Origin: Candidatus Poribacteria bacterium
Lineage (GTDB): Bacteria; Poribacteria; WGA-4E; WGA-3G
NCBI GenBank assembly: GCA_003635195.1
Contig: PYIY01000067.1
Location: 20,227-84,226 of the forward strand
Reading direction: 5' to 3'
Length of the DNA: 64,000 nt
Positions 26,068-34,227 of the stretch are shown piece after piece. The translations under genes were made by a program, and so were the position numbers. The notes beneath the pieces were generated by a model. That model worked only from the letters and a program-made list of their open reading frames with translations. It did not search any database and had not been told where the DNA came from. Every line of letters begins with the position of its first letter. The first letter of the stretch is position 1.

Positions 26068-26682
26068 ATGAAACAACAAGTACCCTTAGTGCTTTGCTTT
26101 CTTTTCGGTATTGTCATGATTCTTACGGAGTTTAGCCCACATACTGCTTCTCAGGCAACTTATAAAGAGATCGCAAATTGGGGCAGGGTGATTTCACCGT
26201 TCGTCTTTGTTTTAGCAGTGGTGACGCTTATCCAAACGCATTGGACCCGCATTCAGCGACGCGTTGAGCATTGGCAATACAGTCTTGTTGTCTTTTTTGG
26301 TATGATAGTGATGGTTGTTGCCGGTCTTCCTTATGGTCCCCAACATCCAGCGTTTAAATGGCTGTTCAATAATGTTCAGGTGCCGATGGACGCGACAATG
26401 TTTTCGCTGCTCGCGTTTTTTATTGCATCTGCAGCGTACCGTGCTTTTCGGGCAAGGACGTTTGAGGCAACATTGCTCCTCCTTACGGCAGTGATTGTGA
26501 TGGTAGGCAATATACCTGTTGGCGATCTGCTTTGGCCGGATGCTGCGTCGAACGCTCGGCAATGGATTTTAGATAATCCGAATCTTTCGGCAAGGCGCGG
26601 GATCATCCTCGGGGTCAGTTTAGGGGCAATTTCACAATCTATCCGAATCATTCTCGGTATTGAACGTTCTTACTTAGGTTAG
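26068..26682 (+). CDS. Six-helix membrane protein of the DUF6754 cluster
   Basis: This 204-residue protein has about six hydrophobic helices (starting near residues 5, 40, 75, 110, 135 and 172) and short loops. I recognise no family. The Pro-rich loop GLPYGPQHPAFKW and the NPNLSARRGI segment before the last helix are its most distinctive parts. It lies 43 bases after the DUF6754 gene and 17 bases before the next gene, so it is very probably part of the same operon and membrane complex. Confidence 0.75.
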   Translation: MKQQVPLVLCFLFGIVMILTEFSPHTASQATYKEIANWGRVISPFVFVLAVVTLIQTHWTRIQRRVEHWQYSLVVFFGMIVMVVAGLPYGPQHPAFKWLFNNVQVPMDATMFSLLAFFIASAAYRAFRARTFEATLLLLTAVIVMVGNIPVGDLLWPDAASNARQWILDNPNLSARRGIILGVSLGAISQSIRIILGIERSYLG

Positions 26683-26699
26683 GTGGAGGCGATTAACAA

Positions 26700-27518
26700 A
26701 TGTTTGAAAAATTGATGAACATAGATCGGCGCATTATTTTTATTCTTGTCGCTCTGGTGGTTATCATTCCGATGTTGTTCACTTTTAGTATACCGCTCAA
26801 CGTCTCTGAACCCACGCAGAAACTCTATGATTACATTGAGGGCTTGCCAGCCGGGGCAACGATTATGATCTCGTTTGATTACGGACCTTCCTCTTTTCCA
26901 GAAACAGAGCCGATGGCCGCAGCTGTCATGAAACACTGTTTTGATAAGGGAATACAGGTTATCGGGATCACGTTGGAATATATAGACGCTGTGCCACTTG
27001 CAGATAGGGTGATGCAGCAGGTCGCTGAAGAAAAGGATGCCGTGTACGGCGAAGACTATGTGCTGCTCGGCTATCGTCCTGGCGAATCTTTTGTGATTCT
27101 TGGGATGGGCGCGGAAATTGCCAGTGTATTTGATAGCGATTTTTCAGAAACACCGATCGGCGAAATTCCGATGATGCAAAATATCACGAACTACGACCAA
27201 GTTTCCCTGCTATTAAACCTCGCCGCTGGTTCGTCAGTAGAAGGTTGGATTACTTACGGGCACACCAAATTCAACTTGAAGATTGCTGCTGGGGTTACAG
27301 GTGTGATTGTATCCCAGATGTATCCATATTTACAAACGGGGCAGTTGGTCGGTCTGCTGGCAGGCTTTCGGGGTGCCGGGGAATACGAAAAACTGATAAA
27401 CGCCCCTGGAGAGGGCACAAAGGGAATAAATACCGCATCTTTCGTGCATCTTTTGATTATCGGATTGGTGGTCATAGGAAATATTGCGTTTTTTGTTCAG
27501 CGTCGACGAGAGGAGTAA
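26700..27518 (+). CDS. Membrane-anchored alpha/beta protein of the DUF6754 cluster
   Basis: This 272-residue protein has one N-terminal helix (about 13-32), a soluble domain of about 210 residues and one C-terminal helix (about 248-266). The soluble domain alternates strands and helices (ATIMISFDYGPS, KGIQVIGITLEY, DYVLLGYRPGESFVILGMG), suggesting a Rossmann-like or ligand-binding fold. It contains a GEDYVLLGY block and a conserved-looking AAGSSVEGWITYGHTK. No known family is recognised. GGAGG precedes the start, and only six bases separate its stop from the next gene. Confidence 0.75.
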   Translation: MFEKLMNIDRRIIFILVALVVIIPMLFTFSIPLNVSEPTQKLYDYIEGLPAGATIMISFDYGPSSFPETEPMAAAVMKHCFDKGIQVIGITLEYIDAVPLADRVMQQVAEEKDAVYGEDYVLLGYRPGESFVILGMGAEIASVFDSDFSETPIGEIPMMQNITNYDQVSLLLNLAAGSSVEGWITYGHTKFNLKIAAGVTGVIVSQMYPYLQTGQLVGLLAGFRGAGEYEKLINAPGEGTKGINTASFVHLLIIGLVVIGNIAFFVQRRREE

Positions 27519-27524
27519 AATTTT

Positions 27525-28172
27525 ATGGCAACTTTGGGTATCTGGATAGCAGCATTTTTGACGATTTGCATCTACAGTTTTCTTTACCGTGATAATCCCT
27601 TCTATCGGTTTGCAGAACATCTCTTAGTAGGTATGTCTGTCGGCTATATTATCGTACTCACCATCTATTTCGGGTTTATCCCATACGCATGGACGCCTAT
27701 CAAAAACGCGGTAACAGGTGAAACCTCTGCACTCGGTTTCCTAACACTGATACCGATCTGTATGGGATTATTATTTTTTGCGCGTCTATCCGATCGACAC
27801 GCCTGGTTGATTCGTTATCCTATCGCAATATTGATGGGAATTAGTTCAGGCATTATGATTCCGAACGCGTTGCAAACGGACATTTTTGCACAGATTCGCG
27901 GCACACTTGGACCGTATTCAGTGATTGGCACACTCAGTGCCTTTGAGATTGTTGGCGCGATCCTTATGGTTGTCGGAGTGGTTTGTACGCTCACCTATTT
28001 CTTCTTTTCGGTAGAACACCGAGGTCCGATTGCTGGGATATCCAAGGTCGGCATCGCTTTTCTGATGATCGGGTTCGGTTCGGCATTCGGGAATACTGTT
28101 ATGGGGCGCGTTGCACTGCTCATTCAACGTGTAGACTTCTTAATAAACGGTTGGCTCGGAACAATCTTTTGA
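27525..28172 (+). CDS. Seven-helix membrane protein of the DUF6754 cluster
   Basis: This 215-residue polytopic membrane protein has about seven hydrophobic helices. Distinctive features are the YRDNPFYRFAEHLLVGMSVGY region after the first helix and FGSAFGNTVMGRVALLIQRVDFLINGW near the end. GAGGAG precedes the start. It closes the four-gene cluster; no gene follows for 257 bases. I cannot assign a family, but the arrangement suggests a stable inner-membrane complex with the three preceding proteins. Confidence 0.75.
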   Translation: MATLGIWIAAFLTICIYSFLYRDNPFYRFAEHLLVGMSVGYIIVLTIYFGFIPYAWTPIKNAVTGETSALGFLTLIPICMGLLFFARLSDRHAWLIRYPIAILMGISSGIMIPNALQTDIFAQIRGTLGPYSVIGTLSAFEIVGAILMVVGVVCTLTYFFFSVEHRGPIAGISKVGIAFLMIGFGSAFGNTVMGRVALLIQRVDFLINGWLGTIF

Positions 28173-28429
28173 CATCCTCTAACTATTAAGTTTCTGCACT
28201 GTGCGCCAAATGTAAAACATTCTCACTGCGAAGCAAAATTATGCCATTTAAGTCATAATTTCATTTCGCACAGATTTTTGGTGGGTCGGACGTGAACTTC
28301 ACCAGAAACCATCGTGACACCTTCTTCATAATACAAAACCTGTAGCCCGTAACGTAGTGGAGGGTGGAGTTAAAAAAAGGGTGCTAAAGTTCAAACCTAC
28401 ACCATTTAACCGCAAGGAAAAATTAAAAA

Positions 28430-29272
28430 ATGAAACTTGGATATAGTACATGGGGAATGCCTACTGTCCCCATAGATACTGCCATCTCCCATCTCGCAAG
28501 CCTCGGATACGATGGCGTTGAATTGACTATCATTCCACGCTTTACGACCGAACTCAGCACGCTTGATGCTGCGGAACGGAAACGGATAGCATCTCTGTTA
28601 AAACAGCATAACTTGGCACTGCCAGCAATCGCGGCACATTCAAGTTTATTGGAAACGGATCCAGAAGCGCATGCGAAAAATATGTGGCGGCTGAAAGGCG
28701 GCGTTGATCTCGCAGTGGAACTTGCACAAGGGGATGAACTGCCTGCGGTCAATACGACACCCGGTGGCAAACCGGAGGATTGGGATAGAAATAAAGATTT
28801 CCTCGCGGAGCGGATAGGAGAACTGGTGGATTACGGGGCATCGCGCGGTGTTACGATTGCTATGGAACCACACATCGGCGCAATCATTGACACACCAACG
28901 AAAGTGCTTGAACTGCTAAAAATCGTCAATTCGCCGTATCTCAAGGTCAACTTCGACATCAGCCATTTTGATATCGTTGGTATGCCGACTGAGGAGACAG
29001 TCGCAGCGTTGGCGCCAGTCTCAGCACACACGCATGTGAAAGACCAACGCGGTATCGCCCCCGATTTTGAATTCCTCATTCCCGGTGAAGGCACTTTCGA
29101 TTATGTCGGTTACCTCAAGGAGATGCAAGTACACGGTTATGATGGGTTCATCACTGCTGAGGTGAGTTTTATGGTGCAGGCGCGCGAAGACTATGACCCG
29201 CTCGCTGCTGCTACCCTTTCTTATGAAACATTGGCGAATGCCTTTACGGAAGCTGGAATCGAAAGAGGATAG
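28430..29272 (+). CDS. Sugar phosphate isomerase/epimerase (xylose-isomerase-like TIM barrel)
   Basis: This 280-residue AP-endonuclease-2-type TIM barrel has GYDGVELTI at the first strand, then VTIAMEPHIGAI (metal Glu), LKVNFDISHFDIVG (Asp and His ligands), AHTHVKDQRG, and FITAEVSF at the last strand. The metal-binding Glu-Asp-His-Glu pattern is complete. AAGGA lies upstream. The sulfatase gene starts two bases after its stop, implying one transcript: a sulfatase releasing a sugar and an isomerase or epimerase acting on it is a reasonable reading (inference). Confidence 0.87.
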   Translation: MKLGYSTWGMPTVPIDTAISHLASLGYDGVELTIIPRFTTELSTLDAAERKRIASLLKQHNLALPAIAAHSSLLETDPEAHAKNMWRLKGGVDLAVELAQGDELPAVNTTPGGKPEDWDRNKDFLAERIGELVDYGASRGVTIAMEPHIGAIIDTPTKVLELLKIVNSPYLKVNFDISHFDIVGMPTEETVAALAPVSAHTHVKDQRGIAPDFEFLIPGEGTFDYVGYLKEMQVHGYDGFITAEVSFMVQAREDYDPLAAATLSYETLANAFTEAGIERG

Positions 29273-29274
29273 CG

Positions 29275-30657
29275 ATGGGAAGTCCGAACATTCTTTTCTT
29301 AATGACAGACCAGCAGCGTTGGGACGCTATGGGTTGCAGCGGCGACTGGGTAGAGACCCCGAATTTGGATCGCATCGCGAGTGAAGGCGTTCAATTTACG
29401 AATTGTGTCACGACATCGCCGGTCTGTATTCCGACACGACTTAGTTTGGCGACAGGTTTGTATCCGCATAACACCGGCGTTTGGAATAATATGAACCATA
29501 CAATGCCAGCAGAAACGCCGACATGGATGCAAGCAATGCGCGAGGCGGGCTACCGGACGAGCCTTTTCGGAAAAACGCACCTCCATCCGCATAATGGGGA
29601 CCTACGAGAACGCGAAGGTTTAATGAACACCTACGGATTGGACGATGTGAACGAAATCGGCGGACCGCGGGCAAGTGCGAATGTGCTATCGCACATGACA
29701 GCAGAGTGGGAAGCGAAAGGATTGTGGGATGGCTACCGCGCGGATTATCGGGAGCGGTTTAGCACGAAACCTTATCTCGTGCGTCCGTCAACGTTAGGAC
29801 TCGAAAACTACGCCGATGTCTATATTGGGCAACAGGCGAAGCAGTATCTACAGAGCTATGATCGGCAGGAGCCGTGGTGTTGCTGGGTCAGTTTTGGTGG
29901 ACCACATGAGCCGTGGGATACACCGGAACCTTACGCCAGTATGTACGATCCAGAACAGATGCCGCCAGCAGTTCCGCGTCCGTCTACTGGCGAACGTCCG
30001 CGTGGACATTTAGACCGGCTTATGGAGCGGATGAACCCCACGTTTGAACCCGGTGAAATCGGTAGACTCCGCGCAAATTATGCAGGTAACGTCACACTTA
30101 TTGATGCACAGATCGGTGAAATTCTTGATGCGATTGCGGCACGCGGTGAACTTGAAAACACAGTCATCGTGCATACCTCCGACCACGGTGAAATGAACGG
30201 CGATTACGGACTCATTTATAAGAGCAATTTCCTCAACGGTGCCGTTCGGATACCGCTGCTCGTACGGACACCTGACAGCACATACGCTGGCAGTATTTGT
30301 GCCAGTCCCGTGGAATGGATTGACATCGGTCCAACGCTTGTTGAGATGGCAGGTAGTGAATTGGAGCATCGTCAGTTCGGAAAATCGTTGTGTCCAGTCC
30401 TAACGAATCCAGAAGGAACACACCGCGATTTCGCGATCTCTGAGATAGAGGGTGAGGTTATGTTGCTAAATCAGGAGTGGAAGGCTGCGCTCAACACAGA
30501 TGGCGAAGTCTATCTTTTGTTTGATGTGCAAAACGCCCCTAATGAGACAGAAAACCTCGCCGGTAGCGCAGAAGTTGCGGATATTGAAATGGCATTGCGC
30601 CTGCAAATTTTAGAGAGGCTTGTGCAGACGCAACTGAGAAAACCGTTTCGTCAGTGA
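29275..30657 (+). CDS. Formylglycine-dependent sulfatase
   Basis: This 460-residue alkaline-phosphatase-superfamily sulfatase has the metal-binding NILFLMTDQQR (Asp 12, Gln 13) and the modification motif C51-I-P-T-R55 (C-x-P-x-R), where Cys is converted to formylglycine. These are followed by LATGLYPHNTGVW, GKTHLHP and VHTSDHGEMNGDYG near the C-terminal half. No signal peptide is visible, so it may be cytoplasmic or exported by another route. It lies directly after the sugar isomerase gene with AGAGGA as ribosome site. No maturation enzyme is encoded in the window. The substrate is probably a sulfated sugar. Confidence 0.92.
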   Translation: MGSPNILFLMTDQQRWDAMGCSGDWVETPNLDRIASEGVQFTNCVTTSPVCIPTRLSLATGLYPHNTGVWNNMNHTMPAETPTWMQAMREAGYRTSLFGKTHLHPHNGDLREREGLMNTYGLDDVNEIGGPRASANVLSHMTAEWEAKGLWDGYRADYRERFSTKPYLVRPSTLGLENYADVYIGQQAKQYLQSYDRQEPWCCWVSFGGPHEPWDTPEPYASMYDPEQMPPAVPRPSTGERPRGHLDRLMERMNPTFEPGEIGRLRANYAGNVTLIDAQIGEILDAIAARGELENTVIVHTSDHGEMNGDYGLIYKSNFLNGAVRIPLLVRTPDSTYAGSICASPVEWIDIGPTLVEMAGSELEHRQFGKSLCPVLTNPEGTHRDFAISEIEGEVMLLNQEWKAALNTDGEVYLLFDVQNAPNETENLAGSAEVADIEMALRLQILERLVQTQLRKPFRQ

Positions 30658-30660
30658 CGC

Positions 30661-31374
30661 TTAAGCTCTGCCGTAAACGGGGATAGCAGCACCGTTGATA
30701 ACTGCTGCATTGTCAGAAGTGAGGAAACAGATCACTTTGGCGACATCGGCGGGAGCTACCCACCTATCGTGTTCTTCGTCCGGCATAGCTTCCCGATTCA
30801 TGGGTGTATCCATAATGCTTGGCATGATGGCGTTGACGTTTACACCGGAATCCATCACCTCAGCGGCTAACGACTCGGTCAAAGTGCGGACACCGCCTTT
30901 CGAGACACAATACGCACTCAAACCCGCCTCGCCTTTTAATCCGGCGCGTGCGGAGACGTTGATGATCTTTCCGTAACTTTGTGCTGTCATGTGTGGAATA
31001 GCCGTCTTGCAGCAGAGGAAAACGGATTTGAGGTTTAGGTTCATCATGAAATCCCATCTGTCCTCTTCAAGTTCCGCAGTTGGGATCCCTCCGACAAATC
31101 CACCAACGATGTTGATCAAGATGTCCAACGCACCAAATTTGGATATGAATTCCTCAATCGTTTTCTGGACTTCGGCTTCCACGGTAACATTTGCAAAAAG
31201 GAAGGTGACATCTTCGCTAAGTTCCGGATTGAACTCCTTGAAGCGTTCAACCTCGTTGTCAAACAGATAGGTAACAGCGACAGTATCGCCTTGCGCGAGA
31301 TAGGCTTTGGTGACGGCACTCCCTAATATACCGGTGCCGCCGGTGATAAGGACGTTTCGGTTTGATTTTGTCAT
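30661..31374 (-). CDS. SDR-family oxidoreductase
   Basis: This 237-residue Rossmann-fold dehydrogenase has the cofactor loop ITGGTGILGSAV, the NIVGG motif, the active-site Ser/Tyr region INVSARAGLKGEAGLSAYCVSKGGV (Y-x-x-x-K) and AIMPSIMDTPMN. I set the start at 31374 because GGAGAAA lies six bases upstream; a second ATG five codons earlier overlaps that site. It converges tail to tail with the sulfatase gene, with only three bases between stops. The substrate is unknown. Confidence 0.92.
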   Translation of the reverse strand: MTKSNRNVLITGGTGILGSAVTKAYLAQGDTVAVTYLFDNEVERFKEFNPELSEDVTFLFANVTVEAEVQKTIEEFISKFGALDILINIVGGFVGGIPTAELEEDRWDFMMNLNLKSVFLCCKTAIPHMTAQSYGKIINVSARAGLKGEAGLSAYCVSKGGVRTLTESLAAEVMDSGVNVNAIMPSIMDTPMNREAMPDEEHDRWVAPADVAKVICFLTSDNAAVINGAAIPVYGRA

Positions 31375-31470
31375 TTTAAATTTCTCCATTCTGTTTAGTG
31401 GTTATGTATATAGGCCTGAAAGTAGTTTTCACAATGATCAGTTTTAGGATTTTTATTCAGCAGAAGATAT

Positions 31471-31977
31471 TTAGACAAGAGATCTGGCTATCTCATTAAT
31501 TCTATGTGTAAATTCAGTTATAGGGAATAATTCGGCAGGTTTCTTGGTGAGTTTAAAAGTAGCCGATGATCCCTTATCCATAGTAACTAAGCGTCCTGCT
31601 TTACCCTCTACTACATCGCCTTTTCGCCAAGCATTAAACAGAATCTCGTCTGGTGCGATTCCTAAAACAAGCAGGGCTTGATAATCACGATGATGGCGTA
31701 TATGATTGAACTGAAACTTGTCGTTCACATCTTCTGTGGCGGTTTTGACCTCGAATGATATAGATTCTATCCGAATATCCCAAGGACTTTGAGTGCTTTT
31801 CGGTAATTCCCAATTCAAATCCTCTACATCACACCACTGGTGAATAAAATCTTGTCCGACGTTACCGATGTGTGTATTGCTAAGTATCTTAATATCGCCC
31901 AACGGTGCGTCTACCCACTTCGGATTGTTGGCATATGTTGCTATTACATCCTTCATTAACCCAATAGCATTAGGCAT
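31471..31977 (-). CDS. Probable restriction endonuclease (PD-(D/E)XK-like), partner of the adjacent methylase
   Basis: This 168-residue protein has no family I recognise with certainty. A segment WDIRIESISFEVKTA fits the D-(x)n-E-x-K core of PD-(D/E)XK nucleases, preceded by HIGNVGQDFIHQW, which could be the helix carrying an upstream acid. The start at 31977 has GGAGGG seven bases upstream and overlaps the end of the methyltransferase gene by eight bases. Coupling of a small nuclease-like gene to an N6-adenine methylase is the usual layout of a type II restriction-modification pair. The nuclease call rests on this context plus the motif. Confidence 0.65.
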   Translation of the reverse strand: MPNAIGLMKDVIATYANNPKWVDAPLGDIKILSNTHIGNVGQDFIHQWCDVEDLNWELPKSTQSPWDIRIESISFEVKTATEDVNDKFQFNHIRHHRDYQALLVLGIAPDEILFNAWRKGDVVEGKAGRLVTMDKGSSATFKLTKKPAELFPITEFTHRINEIARSLV

Positions 31978-32935
31978 CAACAAACCCTCCATCTACTATG
32001 GCTTGGCGGATATGATACATGGATATGTGTCTACAATTATGCACAGCAAGGTTGGAATAATGATTCCAATTTGTATTGTTCAATAAATATTCAACCTTAT
32101 TGCGCTCCTTTTTTAGAATTAACCCATATCCACAACCATAACGGACTTCCGCGAAATCTCGGACAAGTTCAGGCGGTTCGTTGTAGAATGTTCTTTGGAG
32201 GAAATAATCTGCTTCTTCCATGCGATCTTGTCCACAGAGACGCTCTTTACGGATATCTACGGTAAACAAATCTATCCAATCATTACATGTCTTGACTGCT
32301 GGCATACGATTTACACCTCGTCTCCATATTTGCCAGAGGGTATTAAGTTTAACCGTATTACTATTTATATCTACGAAAGCATTGGATGGCAACTGTTTAG
32401 ACAAAATTAGTTCTGCCCCCCTTACTCTATATTTCGGACTGCCTTTCCCATTGCTTTGGAATGCCATAGGTAATATAAAGCCTATGTAGTCGGCAAAGAT
32501 TGCTGACTGATTTAAGAAAGCAAGAGCGAGCCATGCACGGTAACCGAACGGAGGGTTACCCATAACAGCATAATGATTTTGGTTTTGCGGAGGACTCCAC
32601 GTTAAATAATCTTCACCTATAAATTCAGGACGCGTTGGTAGTATATCAATACCGGTCCGACGGTTTTCCGGCATCAAGTTATAAAATACACCAGTTCCAG
32701 CACTTGGCTCAATAAAATGATAGTTCGTTAGGTCTACACCATCCTTTTGCATTGTAGAATATAGGCTTTCGCTGCATTCGTGTGCTATATCAGGATGTGT
32801 GTAAAAGCAATCCAAATCGACCTCTTCTTGGTCTACCCACGTGGGTATCAATTCACATTTTTGCCAAGACTGGTTACGGATTGCTTTTGCTTGTTCAATT
32901 GTTCTTATCGGAAGTATTTTCTGATAAAAATCCAT
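31970..32935 (-). CDS. DNA N6-adenine methyltransferase-like protein
   Basis: This 321-residue protein has the AdoMet-binding motif FIEPSAGTGVF and the catalytic GNPPFGY (N-P-P-F, typical of N6-adenine methylases of the gamma type). The C-terminal half, which should hold target recognition, shows no family I know. AAGGA lies upstream of the ATG. It is followed by the small nuclease-like gene with overlapping ends. The flanking intergenic DNA (about 32940-33105) is notably AT-rich, consistent with an acquired restriction-modification cassette. Confidence 0.83.
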   Translation of the reverse strand: MDFYQKILPIRTIEQAKAIRNQSWQKCELIPTWVDQEEVDLDCFYTHPDIAHECSESLYSTMQKDGVDLTNYHFIEPSAGTGVFYNLMPENRRTGIDILPTRPEFIGEDYLTWSPPQNQNHYAVMGNPPFGYRAWLALAFLNQSAIFADYIGFILPMAFQSNGKGSPKYRVRGAELILSKQLPSNAFVDINSNTVKLNTLWQIWRRGVNRMPAVKTCNDWIDLFTVDIRKERLCGQDRMEEADYFLQRTFYNEPPELVRDFAEVRYGCGYGLILKKERNKVEYLLNNTNWNHYSNLAVHNCRHISMYHIRQAIVDGGFVDA

Positions 32936-33105
32936 AGCGGAGCATTATCCTTTTCAATAACTATTTTAACGCGTTGTGCTGTTTAGCATATTTGTGAGTA
33001 TTGCCTAACTAATAATATTGGATATCAAATTACCATGATTTAAAATCTAACAGATACACTACTTATGGTAGTATAACATATATCACAACATTTTGCGAAT
33101 ATTCT

Positions 33106-34101
33106 TTATGTGACCCCAATGCCGGGACGTTTTGGCAGTATGAGTTTACCGTTATCAAGGGTTACACCGGTGTATAGGTCGTTTGTGATGAGTAAGTTGC
33201 CATCGAGATCGGCGTAGTCTACGAGGGGTGTTAGATGCGCAGCTGCAGTGATACCGAGTGAACTCTCTATCATACAACCAACCATAATAAGCAATCCGTG
33301 TGTCCGAGCGACGTGTATCATTCGGTGTGCTTCAAGCAGCCCACCACATTTAACAAGTTTGATGTTGATGCCATCAACGCATTCAGCAAGTGCTGGAATA
33401 TCACTCGCGCGTTTGACGCTTTCATCGGCAATGATCGGTAATTCCGAGTTTTCACGAACAAATTTGAGACCTGCCAGATCATCCGGTTTTGTCGGTTGTT
33501 CGATGAGTTCAACGCCATATTGGGCAAGTTCACGAATCTTGCGAACCGCCGCTTTCGGTGTCCACGCCGTATTCGCATCGACGTAGATAGGTTTATCCGT
33601 TACATCTCGGAGTGCTTTGATTATTTCAATATCGCGAGGCATACCGAGTTTGACCTTTAGGATAGGATACGCTGCAGCATGTCGCGTTTTTTCAGCCATC
33701 ACCTCTGGATCATCAAGTCCAATGGTAAAGGATGTGCAAGGGGTTTCTTGTGGGTTAAGGCCCCAGAGTTGGTAGAGTGGAACGCCGAGTTTTTTACCGA
33801 GTCGGTCGTGTAGTGCCATATCAATGGCAGATTTCGCGGCGTAATTGCCGCCGAGTGTCGTTTCAACAGTCGCCATCACATCGTGGATTGCATCGAGGTT
33901 GTTAGGAAGTGCGGGGGCAATAGTTTCTAATGCGATACTCACTGTCTCAACGGTTTCACCGTAAAACCGTGCGGGTGCTGTTTCACCGATACCCCCATCA
34001 ATCTCTACCGAGATCACCTGTCGGTGTGCATCTGTTGCACGACGGGCAATCTTGAACGGATACTTGAGTTGTAAATTTGTAATTTGAGAGGTAATGTTCA
34101 T
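33106..34101 (-). CDS. Dipeptide epimerase / mandelate racemase-muconate lactonizing enzyme family
   Basis: This 331-residue enolase-superfamily protein has the barrel motifs LKVKLG (K-x-K acid/base pair), YVDANTAW, ELIEQP, IIADESV (D-E-S) and INIKLVKCGG. This pattern matches L-Ala-D/L-Glu and other dipeptide epimerases, which recycle cell-wall peptides or act on dipeptides. I placed the start at ATG 34101, which aligns with the family start; a TTG at 34131 and an ATG at 34128 are also in frame and none has a strong ribosome site. The cell-wall amidase encoded upstream gives a suggestive context. Confidence 0.87.
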   Translation of the reverse strand: MNITSQITNLQLKYPFKIARRATDAHRQVISVEIDGGIGETAPARFYGETVETVSIALETIAPALPNNLDAIHDVMATVETTLGGNYAAKSAIDMALHDRLGKKLGVPLYQLWGLNPQETPCTSFTIGLDDPEVMAEKTRHAAAYPILKVKLGMPRDIEIIKALRDVTDKPIYVDANTAWTPKAAVRKIRELAQYGVELIEQPTKPDDLAGLKFVRENSELPIIADESVKRASDIPALAECVDGINIKLVKCGGLLEAHRMIHVARTHGLLIMVGCMIESSLGITAAAHLTPLVDYADLDGNLLITNDLYTGVTLDNGKLILPKRPGIGVT

Positions 34102-34227
34102 GCTATTCTCGCTCAGTGGATTTCCCATCAAAGGAATCCGCTAAATCCCCCTTATCAGCGGACTGGCAACATACTTCCAGTAAATAGCTTTCTTTACGGC
34201 ACGGGATCTCTACTTATAAGATAGGTT

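Noticed and set aside
28173..28429. Small gene or RNA between the DUF6754 cluster and the sugar isomerase
   Set aside because: I found no open frame with a ribosome site, no clear hairpin terminator and no tRNA-like fold.
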